From a virus: a stretch of DNA of 20,725 nt. This document shows, in pieces, positions 1-7,124 of this stretch. A program made the translations under genes and the position numbers. The notes beneath the pieces were generated by a model. The model was not told the origin of the DNA and did no database searches. It saw only the letters and a list, made by a program, of their open reading frames with translations. The stretch lies in the IMG/VR virus record IMGVR_UViG_3300030103_003176, positions 1 through 20,725 of that record; one strand, written 5' to 3'. Within the stretch, counting starts at the first letter, position 1. The number at the start of each line of letters is the position of its first letter.

Positions 1-1798
1 ATCCTTCTTTCATTTGGTCTTGATTCTCATTAAAGAATAGATGAGCTTGTTTGTAGTCTCTCCAGTTTGCAGGAGTGCCAAGTATGTTTTTTAATATCTC
101 ATCTTCTTCCTGCACTTGTGGATTGTTAGGAACATTTACAACTTCCATCGAATCTAGATATTCAGAATCAAATCCTTTTACATTGTACGGTAGTTCTTTG
201 GTTTCTAACAAGTCAAATAGTTTTTCTTCTCCAGACATAGGATGTTCAGAAGGAAGAAGATCGGTGTCGTGTTTTCCAGATCTGAATCTTTGATTTCTTA
301 GAGCATAAAGGAAAGAGTTTACCCTAGCCATCGCCCATTGTTGAGCAGAATTAACAGAAGGACGTACAGAAGCAGGATTATTTTCATAGGCTCCCAATCC
401 TCGATGGTAAGACACAGCCAAATAATTAACATTTGTTACCTTCTTCTTAGGATTAGATCCGTGTTCTTCGTTATGTTCTTTTGCTTTTCGTTTTAGTGCA
501 GTCTGTGTTCCTTCTGGCAATGCATTCATAGCGGCCCTTGCGTTCGACTTATCACCATAATCAACAGCCTTGTAAACATCGAGAAGATATCTAACATTCT
601 CATCTTCTTCTTCTCCTATATCTTGAGGCTCTTGTTTTCTAGGAAACTCTAGACCTTCAGTAGCATAAGCAACCTCTGGAGCAATACCGAAGAATATATG
701 TTTTTCAACTCGCATTAATTTATCATTCCTTACAGATTGCAATGCTTCGACCTCTGTATAATCATGCTCAAAGTGTAGATCATCCTCCCAAAGTCTTGCT
801 ATGCGAGTGAATAACAATCCTATTCTCTTACCTCTCTTTATTTGGTTACTCCAATATTCTACCGCTTGCTGTCGACCAAGGGCATAGTTTGCAGTGGGGA
901 GTCCTAATACAGAAGGAGGTACACCCAAAACCGCAGAGATTGATTCACGGGCAAAGGTTCTAGATGCTTGGAATTCCATATCACGAGGAGACAACTGTAG
1001 CATGTCTATTTGAACCTGACCGCTCATAACCATAGCGCCCCCGCTTTTCTGCATACCTTTATATTGATCAAGGATCTGTCTTCTCACTTCTTTATTCCAA
1101 ATATCACCGTCTTCTTTAGGTGACAGAAGAACATCAGGACGACCTTTTGAAGTTGCTTCTGATACGAGTTTTTGAGAGTTGAGATCAGCATCTAATTCTC
1201 TTGCTAGCGGCTGTATTGCTCCTGTTCCATATAATGCCTGTGGACCCTTTTGATATCCTGCATTCTTACCATGTATGATTCTTTCTGGAGGATACATAAC
1301 TACAGAACCGCTAGAATTATGTTCATAACCTACAAGACCCTTCTGTGGATCTGTAACGATTCTAACCTCTTCAGGATGTAAACGAACCATTGAAACAGGT
1401 CTATCAGAAGAACCGAGAAGCAATATATAACAGTTTCCAGATAACACTAGATCGATGGTTATCTGTTCTCTGAAAAGAAATTCGTCTGTATCTGTTGAAG
1501 GCATTCTAATCAAATCTAATACAGGATGATCCATAACTTCAACCGCTTGATCTCCGTAACCTTTGATCAATCGAAGAGGAAGAGCTGCAAGATCTTGAGA
1601 TAGTCTTTTGACACCTGCATGAGTATAGCCATGAATCCCAAAGGCATCCATAGAAACCTGTGCTGAGAATGTATTGTTTACACCGCCTGCGGAGTTCCAA
1701 CTAGCACCACGATTCTCTTCTTTTGGCTTCTCAATTTGCTTTGCATAACTCTTGCCTAAAATAGCATTATATAACCTTACAAAATAATTATCACTCAT
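1..1798 (-). CDS. HK97-type phage portal protein with C-terminal extension (partial, 3' end beyond window)
   Basis: Portal proteins form the dodecameric ring at the capsid vertex through which DNA is packaged and to which the tail attaches. The frame is open from ATG 1798 to the window edge (599 residues, no stop). The first ~390 residues read as an HK97-family portal: an N-terminal region with repeated 'DLAALPLRLIKG' and 'HPVLDLIRMPS' style segments, the 'LSGNCYILLLG' strand, and the family hallmark around residues 284-300 (RESISAVLGVPPSVLG). Normal portals end near 400-450 residues; here an acidic linker (about 395-401, GEEEDE) leads into at least 200 further residues with a helical stretch containing WAMARVNSFL and a HDTDLLP motif (about 489-516). 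That part is unidentified. The start has AGAGGA eight bases upstream and overlaps the stop of the preceding gene by 4 nt (ATGA). It follows the large terminase, as usual. Portal assignment is firm; function of the extension is unknown. Confidence 0.9.
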   Translation of the reverse strand, partial: MSDNYFVRLYNAILGKSYAKQIEKPKEENRGASWNSAGGVNNTFSAQVSMDAFGIHGYTHAGVKRLSQDLAALPLRLIKGYGDQAVEVMDHPVLDLIRMPSTDTDEFLFREQITIDLVLSGNCYILLLGSSDRPVSMVRLHPEEVRIVTDPQKGLVGYEHNSSGSVVMYPPERIIHGKNAGYQKGPQALYGTGAIQPLARELDADLNSQKLVSEATSKGRPDVLLSPKEDGDIWNKEVRRQILDQYKGMQKSGGAMVMSGQVQIDMLQLSPRDMEFQASRTFARESISAVLGVPPSVLGLPTANYALGRQQAVEYWSNQIKRGKRIGLLFTRIARLWEDDLHFEHDYTEVEALQSVRNDKLMRVEKHIFFGIAPEVAYATEGLEFPRKQEPQDIGEEEDENVRYLLDVYKAVDYGDKSNARAAMNALPEGTQTALKRKAKEHNEEHGSNPKKKVTNVNYLAVSYHRGLGAYENNPASVRPSVNSAQQWAMARVNSFLYALRNQRFRSGKHDTDLLPSEHPMSGEEKLFDLLETKELPYNVKGFDSEYLDSMEVVNVPNNPQVQEEDEILKNILGTPANWRDYKQAHLFFNENQDQMKEG

Positions 1799-2109
1799 TG
1801 CATTTTCCTCTTATTATGTAGTCTTTCATATTCTTCTAGTTTTCCATTATCTTGTATACAAGATACTTTTAATCTTGTGTTCTTTTTAGTATAATCACAG
1901 AAAAAAAAGAATGACAATCCATCATCATTGAAAGCATCTTTTAGAAGTTGTGTGAAGTCTGCAAGAAGTAACAAATGATTTTCGCAATCAATATCTTTAT
2001 ATCTGATAGCCTTTAAGAATTGTTTTTTATTTAATTGTATTCGTTCATCGTCTGAAGATGCGTAAATTGAATACTTAGATAATATTGATTCACTGTTACC
2101 ATGTTTCAT
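1795..2109 (-). CDS. Small protein of unknown function between terminase and portal
   Basis: I do not recognise this 104-residue protein. It is polar and mixed in charge, with a phenylalanine-rich patch in the middle (SFFFFCDYTKK, about residues 66-76) and a basic C-terminus; no membrane segment or metal-binding motif is evident. The ATG has a strong GGAGAATACAATG initiation site, the same arrangement used by other genes here. It starts 9 bases after the large terminase stop and its own stop overlaps the portal start by 4 nt, so it is translated as part of the packaging operon. The position could suit a packaging or head-assembly accessory protein, but that is inference from place only. Confidence 0.75.
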   Translation of the reverse strand: MKHGNSESILSKYSIYASSDDERIQLNKKQFLKAIRYKDIDCENHLLLLADFTQLLKDAFNDDGLSFFFFCDYTKKNTRLKVSCIQDNGKLEEYERLHNKRKMQ

Positions 2110-2118
2110 TGTATTCTC

Positions 2119-3594
2119 CTATTGATGTGCATTATATCTCATGTATTGCATGATCATGTACCTTAAACTGTCCATAGCATGATCCGATGATTTTTTTACT
2201 ACGTCCTTTTTTGACTTATGATCCCATTTATACAGCCTAAACTCCCTTAAAGTATTCTTTACATTTTTCGTAAATAAAAGTCTAGATTTTCCTTCTTTAT
2301 CAATCTGTAAATATTCTCTAACCATATTAATACCCTCATTCACACCCAAATGTTTTGGAGCAGGTAAGGTTCTTATATTACATTCTCTTCCTAATGTTAG
2401 ACGACCGTCTTTTGATTCCGGATCTGCTACATACCAATGTATCTCCTCATTATGTAACTTGTTGATTCTATTGATCTCTCTTCCTGATTCTATCGTTGTA
2501 TGATTCACCCAATAGAGTTCACGATATACAATCAGAGTAGTATCAGAAGAGTAGTAACCTGCAGGAGCCTCTGCAACCCATAACGCGCAGAAGGGATGAC
2601 TAGATCCAAAGTCAATAGATATATATCTTCTCCAGTGATCAGGAATCTCTTCTATATCTATCAAGTGAGTATCTTTTGAAAACTCAGGATAAACCAGACC
2701 TGATTGAGAAGAGAACTCACCAAACAATCTAGATCTTTGACTTGCTTCTGTAAGATGAGATACTGTTCTCCTCATTTTAAAACTAGATACATAAGGATTA
2801 TCAAGACCTGATATTTTTACAACTTCAAAACCCTTTGCAGGATTCTCAACAAATCTTTCAAACATCCAGGATAAACCTTTTAAAGGTGTAGCTGTTATTA
2901 TGACTTTTCCTTTGAGATCTACTGTCCTCAATAAACATTCGTGAAATATTCCTTCGTCGTTTGGCTCTTCATCGATCCAAATTAAAGAAGTAGATCCGCC
3001 CTGAAAACTCTCTCTGCCACTGTCACAACTCATAGATACAATTCTTCCACCATTTGGTAGGATAGCAACAGCACGATCTTGTGAATTCCAACGTGTTTTC
3101 TTTGTACCTACAGGAAGATATTTGTCTAGTTTTGGACGTAGGTATTCAAGACCGTCTTTGTAACTCAATGAAGCACACCAGACAGTACTAGGATTCTTAG
3201 GAACTAGATCAAGAGGTAGGTTATTAAGTTGCAACCAATCTTTGACATATTGCTCCTTTGAACCACTTGCAAAGGCTACAGATAAACATGCACCTACTTC
3301 TGTTTTTCCTGCTCTGTTTCCTCCTGATATCAAAGTACTTTCAGAACCCAAAGAGAGAAGGCTATGCTGTTGTGATGTTCTTTTCTCAGTGATATCACAA
3401 TGATCACACTTATATAGATCACCTTTGATTCTTTTCATAGGTCTACCACAACCGCGTTCACGTTCTCCTGTTATGCCTGTGTAGTTGTGGCAATGAGGAA
3501 CCCAAAGAAGAGAAACTGAAAGAGGATAGTTCTTTGCATATTCAATCAGTTGTTGCTTCTTTTTCAGATTGTCTTCTAATTTTTTCCTGCTCAT
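2119..3594 (-). CDS. terL: Phage terminase large subunit (ATPase plus nuclease) with N-terminal zinc ribbon
   Basis: The packaging motor, which pumps DNA into the prohead and cuts concatemers. In 491 residues I see a Walker A motif GGNRAGKT (91-98), Walker B LIWIDEE (204-210) with the catalytic glutamate, and the coupling motif TATPLKG (234-240). The RNase H-like nuclease follows, with acidic residues in SIDFG (D328), ADPES (D391) and SSDHAMDSLRY (D471). Ahead of the ATPase is a four-cysteine ribbon: C35, C49, C63 and C66 (CDHC), which many terminases lack. The length is normal. ATG 3594 is poorly served: the nearest purine-rich site (AAGGA) is about 17 bases upstream, and the first 53 bases overlap the preceding gene, so translational coupling is likely. 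The next in-frame ATG (residue 53) would cut through the zinc ribbon, so I kept 3594. Confidence 0.95.
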   Translation of the reverse strand: MSRKKLEDNLKKKQQLIEYAKNYPLSVSLLWVPHCHNYTGITGERERGCGRPMKRIKGDLYKCDHCDITEKRTSQQHSLLSLGSESTLISGGNRAGKTEVGACLSVAFASGSKEQYVKDWLQLNNLPLDLVPKNPSTVWCASLSYKDGLEYLRPKLDKYLPVGTKKTRWNSQDRAVAILPNGGRIVSMSCDSGRESFQGGSTSLIWIDEEPNDEGIFHECLLRTVDLKGKVIITATPLKGLSWMFERFVENPAKGFEVVKISGLDNPYVSSFKMRRTVSHLTEASQRSRLFGEFSSQSGLVYPEFSKDTHLIDIEEIPDHWRRYISIDFGSSHPFCALWVAEAPAGYYSSDTTLIVYRELYWVNHTTIESGREINRINKLHNEEIHWYVADPESKDGRLTLGRECNIRTLPAPKHLGVNEGINMVREYLQIDKEGKSRLLFTKNVKNTLREFRLYKWDHKSKKDVVKKSSDHAMDSLRYMIMQYMRYNAHQ

Positions 3595-3847
3595 ATTTAT
3601 AAACTTTGTGATCCTTCATAAGTTGTTCGTGACACTCTGCTAGTAGTGATGTGTATTCCTGACCTATATGCAAATGTAGATCATAGAGAAGTTGAGATAA
3701 TACTGGTGACTTAGGAAAGTTCTTACCCTGACACCATCTTAATAATTCTCTGCTTTTCCATTCAAACCTTTGACAGAAGTGCGTTTTCGATCCTATCTTC
3801 CTATTCAACCATTTCCCAAAATGAACATTCTTTATACTTGCATTCAT
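3542..3847 (-). CDS. Small HTH-like protein between terminase subunits
   Basis: A 101-residue protein I cannot name. The N-terminal half (about residues 8-50, FGKWLNRKIG ... LLRWCQGKNFP) has the spacing and hydrophobic pattern of a Cro/C1-type helix-turn-helix, with the likely recognition helix around FEWKSRELLRWCQG; the C-terminal third is a charged helix rich in K, E, Q and R. ATG 3847 is preceded by GAGGAG, which lies within the last codons of the upstream small terminase gene (3 nt separate stop and start). Its 3' end overlaps the large terminase by 53 nt, longer than most overlaps here. It could bind DNA in packaging-site recognition or regulate transcription; both are inference. Confidence 0.75.
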   Translation of the reverse strand: MNASIKNVHFGKWLNRKIGSKTHFCQRFEWKSRELLRWCQGKNFPKSPVLSQLLYDLHLHIGQEYTSLLAECHEQLMKDHKVYKYEQEKIRRQSEKEATTD

Positions 3848-3850
3848 TCT

Positions 3851-4315
3851 TTACTCCTCATCTAGATCTATCACAGGTCTAGCAATCAACTCTTTAATCT
3901 CTTCATCTGAGTTCTGCAATTCCTTCATCAACTGAACCACTGATAACTGTCTATTATCTACATTCACCTCTACAACCGGAGCAGATTGTTTTTGATATTC
4001 CTTGTGTACTCTTTCGAGGAGCCAAGCGGCCGCAGTCCATTGCTTTTCCTCTTTGGCTGCCTTCTGAATCAAAGCAAGATTAGCAAGTGCATGATTAGAC
4101 CTTGCTTTTTTTACTCTCCTATTCAGATCTGCAAATATAGAATCCAGTTCATCATATCGATCCTGTTCTCCTCTTTGCATCCATGTATTATATGTTGATT
4201 GTGAGACTGAAGCATGGTGACATGCTAGTTTTTTAGACATGCCTAAACTGTATGCCTTTTCAAGCATTTGAATCACGATTTCATTCAATTTTGACGGTCT
4301 TCCAACTTTAGACAT
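3851..4315 (-). CDS. terS: Terminase small subunit (HTH DNA-binding, probable)
   Basis: Small terminases recognise the packaging start site and load the large subunit. This 154-residue protein opens with a phage small-terminase style N-terminus (MSKVGRPSKL), then a predicted helix-turn-helix at about residues 12-48 (LACHHASVSQSTYNTWMQRG), a central charged helical oligomerisation-like region, and an acidic tail. It sits between the methyltransferase and large terminase genes with only one small gene between, which fits. I chose ATG 4315 over the in-frame ATG at 4342 because GAGGTG lies six bases upstream of 4315 (4321-4326) and the 4342 start has no comparable site and would overlap the upstream gene by 35 nt. 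Overlap with that gene is then 8 nt. Alternative: a generic phage HTH protein. Confidence 0.75.
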   Translation of the reverse strand: MSKVGRPSKLNEIVIQMLEKAYSLGMSKKLACHHASVSQSTYNTWMQRGEQDRYDELDSIFADLNRRVKKARSNHALANLALIQKAAKEEKQWTAAAWLLERVHKEYQKQSAPVVEVNVDNRQLSVVQLMKELQNSDEEIKELIARPVIDLDEE

Positions 4316-6032
4316 TTGACACCTCAAAGATAACAGCCTCAACTTTTACTATATCATGACCTGTCGCATGTTTGATTCTCTGAAGAGCAATATCACAATA
4401 CTCTGGATTCATCTCTGTACCTATAAACTTAAAGCCTTCCATAGAAGCAGATACACCAGTAGTACCTGAGCCTAGAAATGTATCTAATACGATTCCTCCT
4501 TTTGGTGTGAGAAGACGACATAACCATGCCATCAGTTTTGTAGGTTTTACTGTAGGATGAAAGTTCTTTAATTCTCCTTGTGCCGTTCTTCCTGCTCTCG
4601 CATTCTTCAAACCTGCCGATCCTTCTTTTCTATTTGTTATCTGTGCTGAAGTTTTGCCTTTAAATTCATCAAGCCCTGTTTCACGTTCTGATCTTGAAGG
4701 TTTTGCACATTGATATATATTTGCAGGCCATCGACCTAGATCATTATATTGTGGTGGTTCTATCATTTCATGACCCTGATCTTTATGACTCTCAAAATGC
4801 CCTCTTTTATCTCTTATTCTACCATGTGGCATGGCAGGCTCTTGATTTCCTACCCAACAAGGATCACCATATCCAAATCTACAAGCATCTATATTAATTG
4901 CACCTGTTCCCCACTTCAAAACATTCTCTGATACATTCAACCCCTTCTCTATCGGCTTTCTGCAAAGGATTGCAGGCTCACAGGCGGGCTTCAATGCTGT
5001 TCCCCATCCTGACCAATATTGCGCTTCTTCTGTAGCTGGTTTTGTTATAAGTCCAATTTTATCAACATTTGATTTTTTTGGATTTAATTTGCCCATTTGA
5101 TTATTAGTTTCTTGAAATGAATGCTTGTATCTTCCATCTGTTCTTTTTCCTAGAACTTCTCTTTCAACTCCTTTCATCTTATCAATCTGCTTTGATATAT
5201 CCATACTCTTTGGAAAACCTGAGAAGTACAACCAGTTGATCATATCTCTAATCTCAAACCCTTCATCCTCCAAAGCACAAACCATTCTATGTATTGCTCT
5301 TGTAGCACCAAAAGCAACAATATGACCACCATGCTTTAATACTCTGAAGCATTCTTTAGCCCATTCTTCAGTTGGTACAGAATGATCCCAATCTTTATCC
5401 ATAAACCCGATACCATAAGGCGGATCGCAAACAATACTATCTATTGAGTTATCAGGAAAAGACCGCAATATTCCAACGCAATCACCACATAGAACATATT
5501 GATCCCCTACAGCATAGATTCCTCCTTCTTCTGCTATTTTCACGCGTTCTAGGTCTAGATTATCAGCATCTTCATAATCATCATAAACAGCATTATCAGA
5601 TTCAGGAGGTAGTTCTGTATCTATGTTTTCCAAAAGTGAATCAAGTTCATCTTGTGAGAATCCGATATCATCTAGATCATTTTCAGGAAGAGCAGACAGA
5701 ATATCTTTCAGCATATCCTCATTCCAATCTGATATCTCTCCAAGTTTATTATCTGCTATTGCTAAGAGTTCCGCTTCTGTTCTAGATAGTTTCATATATC
5801 GTACTGGAATTGTGGATAATCCGAGACTACGTGCAGCTGCAATCCTTGTGTGACCGGCAATAACCATAGAATCTTCTTCTCGTGCTATTACAGGAGAAGC
5901 AAACCCAAAACGCTCTATAGACCTTGCAACCTTAGAAACTGCTTCAGTGTTTATTCTCGGATTGTGTTCCCATTCAACAAGAGAATCAATATCTACATAT
6001 TCTCCTATACTCTCTTTTTTCTTCTTTGCCAT
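4308..6032 (-). CDS. ParB/sulfiredoxin-like domain fused to a site-specific DNA methyltransferase
   Basis: A 574-residue two-part protein. Residues ~10-140 are a ParB/Srx-type domain: 'DIDSLVEWEHNPRINTE', the loop IAGHTRIAAA (58-67) and 'AIADNKLGEISDW'. Residues ~165-555 are an S-adenosylmethionine-dependent DNA amino-methyltransferase with the catalytic DPPY motif (203-206) near its start and the AdoMet-binding motif DTFLGSGTT (517-525) near its end, preceded by HPTVKP. This motif order (IV before I) is the beta-class arrangement; the ~290 residues between would hold target recognition. Such fusions are common in phages and may modify phage DNA against host restriction; the target site cannot be read. 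GGGAG lies six bases before ATG 6032. A terminator (6047-6073) separates it from the early operon upstream; I see no clear promoter, so read-through may drive it. Confidence 0.9.
   Translation of the reverse strand: MAKKKKESIGEYVDIDSLVEWEHNPRINTEAVSKVARSIERFGFASPVIAREEDSMVIAGHTRIAAARSLGLSTIPVRYMKLSRTEAELLAIADNKLGEISDWNEDMLKDILSALPENDLDDIGFSQDELDSLLENIDTELPPESDNAVYDDYEDADNLDLERVKIAEEGGIYAVGDQYVLCGDCVGILRSFPDNSIDSIVCDPPYGIGFMDKDWDHSVPTEEWAKECFRVLKHGGHIVAFGATRAIHRMVCALEDEGFEIRDMINWLYFSGFPKSMDISKQIDKMKGVEREVLGKRTDGRYKHSFQETNNQMGKLNPKKSNVDKIGLITKPATEEAQYWSGWGTALKPACEPAILCRKPIEKGLNVSENVLKWGTGAINIDACRFGYGDPCWVGNQEPAMPHGRIRDKRGHFESHKDQGHEMIEPPQYNDLGRWPANIYQCAKPSRSERETGLDEFKGKTSAQITNRKEGSAGLKNARAGRTAQGELKNFHPTVKPTKLMAWLCRLLTPKGGIVLDTFLGSGTTGVSASMEGFKFIGTEMNPEYCDIALQRIKHATGHDIVKVEAVIFEVSNV
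4321..4326 (-). promoter_or_regulatory. Ribosome-binding site that decides the small terminase start
   Basis: GAGGTG on the minus strand, six bases before ATG 4315. It lies inside the end of the methyltransferase gene and argues against the longer in-frame start at 4342. Confidence 0.7.
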
Positions 6033-6046
6033 AAAGAACTCCCTAT

Positions 6047-6073
6047 AAAAAAAGACTAGTATAGACTAGCCTT
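6047..6073 (-). terminator. Rho-independent terminator after early operon B
   Basis: On the minus strand a 9-bp stem (AAGGCTAGT / ACTAGTCTT, one G-T pair) closes a CTAT loop and runs directly into seven T residues. It lies just 26 bases after the stop of the 87-residue gene and before the methyltransferase Shine-Dalgarno. The plus strand of the same hairpin ends in CTTTT, so it may work weakly in both directions. Confidence 0.8.
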
Positions 6074-6098
6074 TTATCAGAAGATTGACAATATATTG

Positions 6099-6362
6099 TT
6101 ATACTTTATCTTTCAAAGCATCTTCCATGTAAAATACTAGACCTTGCATGAATACTTCTTTAAGATCTTCTTTTGGGAATACCTCACAGTATGCAATACA
6201 AATAACATCAAGATTTGTAATATTTTTAAAAGTATATTTACTATTATTTTCCCACTTATAAAGAGTAGTTCTCTCAATTTTAAATAGATCGAGTGTTTCC
6301 TGTCTTCCTTTTTTACAAATAATTGCTCTAAGTAGTTTTTTTATGTATAGATTGAGTTTCAT
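6099..6362 (-). CDS. Small HTH-like protein, last gene of early operon B
   Basis: An 87-residue basic protein. Residues ~18-42 (GRQETLDLFKIERTTLYKWENN) have the pattern of a helix-turn-helix, with the putative recognition helix 'IERTTLYKWENN'; the C-terminal half is hydrophobic and helical (VICIAYCEVFP ... VFMQGLVFYMED), possibly for dimerisation. The start has AAAGGAGAATAAAATG, in which the ribosome-binding site forms the last codons (GGA GAA TAA) of the SWIM gene. A terminator follows 26 bases after the stop. Its place in an operon whose promoter carries a dyad makes it a reasonable candidate for the repressor of the two early promoters, but that is inference; other explanations are open. 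Confidence 0.75.
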   Translation of the reverse strand: MKLNLYIKKLLRAIICKKGRQETLDLFKIERTTLYKWENNSKYTFKNITNLDVICIAYCEVFPKEDLKEVFMQGLVFYMEDALKDKV

Positions 6363-6363
6363 T

Positions 6364-6720
6364 TTATTCTCCTTTGATTGTATTGTTTATATGGGTTCTT
6401 TTACTTTGGTATCTTTCAATAAATGCGAATATATGCTTACATGGCCTTTGCTGCTTCTTTAGTCTATGACTCCAATCTGCACAAGTGCAAGACATTCTTT
6501 GAGGCTCTCTTTCACCCTGTCGATCAAATATCTCTACAGTATATCCTCCTGTTACTGTCTTTCCTGTCATGTAGGTATATTCTAGATTAGGAGCAACAGA
6601 ACAAGCTACAAATTGCACCTTCTTACTTTTGACATATCTAGAGAAGAGTTTAAATTTATGTTGTTCGACAATCTGATCAACATACTGATTAAGATGTTCT
6701 ATGATTTCCTGTTTATTCAT
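6364..6720 (-). CDS. SWIM zinc-finger protein
   Basis: A 118-residue protein with a C-terminal SWIM motif CxC-x13-CxH: C78, C80, C94 and H96 in CTCADWSH ... RPCKHIFAFI. SWIM fingers bind zinc and are used for DNA or protein contact; here the domain makes up nearly half the protein, preceded by a helical N-terminus and a beta-rich middle (TGKTVTGGYTVEIFDRQG). I chose ATG 6720 because GGGAG lies six bases upstream; an in-frame start at 6819 would add a low-complexity serine/phenylalanine stretch that is really the overlapping 38-residue gene read in another frame. The gene overlaps that small gene by 8 nt and sits 1 nt from the next start. Role unknown; early DNA-binding or host-takeover protein is possible. 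Confidence 0.8.
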   Translation of the reverse strand: MNKQEIIEHLNQYVDQIVEQHKFKLFSRYVKSKKVQFVACSVAPNLEYTYMTGKTVTGGYTVEIFDRQGEREPQRMSCTCADWSHRLKKQQRPCKHIFAFIERYQSKRTHINNTIKGE

Positions 6721-6829
6721 TGGTTGCTCCCAGAAGAAAAAGAGAAGAGATAAGGAAGAGGAAGAAGAGAAATGTGTATATTTCTGTACGATGCTCAAGA
6801 CATGCGTTTGCAAAGTCAATCATATTCAT
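6713..6829 (-). CDS. 38-residue single-span membrane protein (small ORF)
   Basis: A very short gene, easy to miss. The peptide is a polar N-terminus (MNMIDFANACLEHRTEIY) followed by one strongly hydrophobic stretch TFLFFLFLISSLFLLGA and a short polar end (TNE), so a single membrane span is very likely. Support for reality: GGGGGTG lies six bases before the ATG, the start overlaps the upstream stop as ATGA, and its stop overlaps the SWIM gene start by 8 nt, which fills an otherwise unexplained 105-base gap in a tightly packed operon. Nothing in the sequence gives the function; an early inner-membrane effector or inhibitor is a guess. Confidence 0.6.
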   Translation of the reverse strand: MNMIDFANACLEHRTEIYTFLFFLFLISSLFLLGATNE

Positions 6830-7071
6830 TTTGACACCCCCAACATGCGATCTAATCTATCGGATTCTGATTGTAATCTGCTAGATAATGATCTAATTAG
6901 GCTTTGCTGTTCTGATATTAATCTACTCTTAATCCTGTCTATTTTAAACAGCAGACCCTGAAGATCTTGAGGTGTTCCCTTAAAGATTGCATCAGGTATC
7001 TTTTCAGATAGAACTTCAATCTGTTCTTCTAGTTGTTGAATATCTGCTCTTAGTTTGTCTATATAGTCCAT
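6826..7071 (-). CDS. Short coiled-coil protein, unknown function
   Basis: An 81-residue protein that is almost wholly helical with heptad-like spacing of hydrophobic residues: 'DKLRADIQQLEEQIEVLSEKI' at the N-terminus and 'LFKIDRIKSRLISEQQSLIRSLSSRLQ' further on, so a coiled coil or helical hairpin is likely. I recognise no family. The start has CAAAGGAGTACACAATG, shared with the next gene upstream, and the stop overlaps the 38-residue gene by 4 nt. It is part of early operon B. Confidence 0.75.
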   Translation of the reverse strand: MDYIDKLRADIQQLEEQIEVLSEKIPDAIFKGTPQDLQGLLFKIDRIKSRLISEQQSLIRSLSSRLQSESDRLDRMLGVSK

Positions 7072-7092
7072 TGTGTACTCCTTTGGTTAGTT

Positions 7093-7110
7093 GGGAGGTG
7101 TTACCCTCCC
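7093..7110 (-). other. Intergenic hairpin without T tract (possible mRNA processing or stability element)
   Basis: GGGAGG and CCTCCC form a 6-bp perfect stem around a 6-base loop, located between the 129-residue gene and the 81-residue gene. On the minus strand it is followed by AACTAACC rather than T residues, so it is unlikely to be a good intrinsic terminator. The same stem with a different tail acts as a probable terminator at 10399-10423. Confidence 0.6.
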
Positions 7111-7124
7111 ATGTTAGTTGGTTA
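7093..7124 (-). repeat. Copy 1 of a 32-bp intergenic module
   Basis: Thirty of 32 bases match 10406-10437. The module comprises the GGGAGG hairpin plus CATGTTAGTTGGTTA on the plus strand. This copy begins at the stop codon of the 129-residue gene, in early operon B. Confidence 0.85.

Noticed and set aside
75-293. Plus-strand frame opposite the portal gene
   Set aside because: The minus strand codes continuously for the portal; the plus frame has serine-rich composition typical of antisense reading.
3542-3594. Programmed frameshift fusing the HTH-like protein to the large terminase
   Set aside because: The terminase has its own ATG and complete domains, and I see no slippery heptamer with a downstream structure.
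5444-5785. Plus-strand open frames across the methyltransferase gene (also near 4694-4931, 5125-5325 and 5850-6059)
   Set aside because: They lie opposite a clear methyltransferase, have no ribosome-binding site in line with this genome's pattern, and have odd composition (runs of H, L, F, Q).
6087-6101. 15-base match CAATATATTGTTATA between 6087-6101 (plus) and the fibre promoter region (13034-13048, minus)
   Set aside because: One 15-base match is about what chance gives in a sequence this long and AT-rich, and the two contexts (end of a gene versus a promoter spacer) differ.
6721-6819. N-terminal extension of the SWIM protein (serine/phenylalanine-rich)
   Set aside because: GGGAG is well placed for ATG 6720, and the stretch is better explained by the 38-residue gene in another frame.
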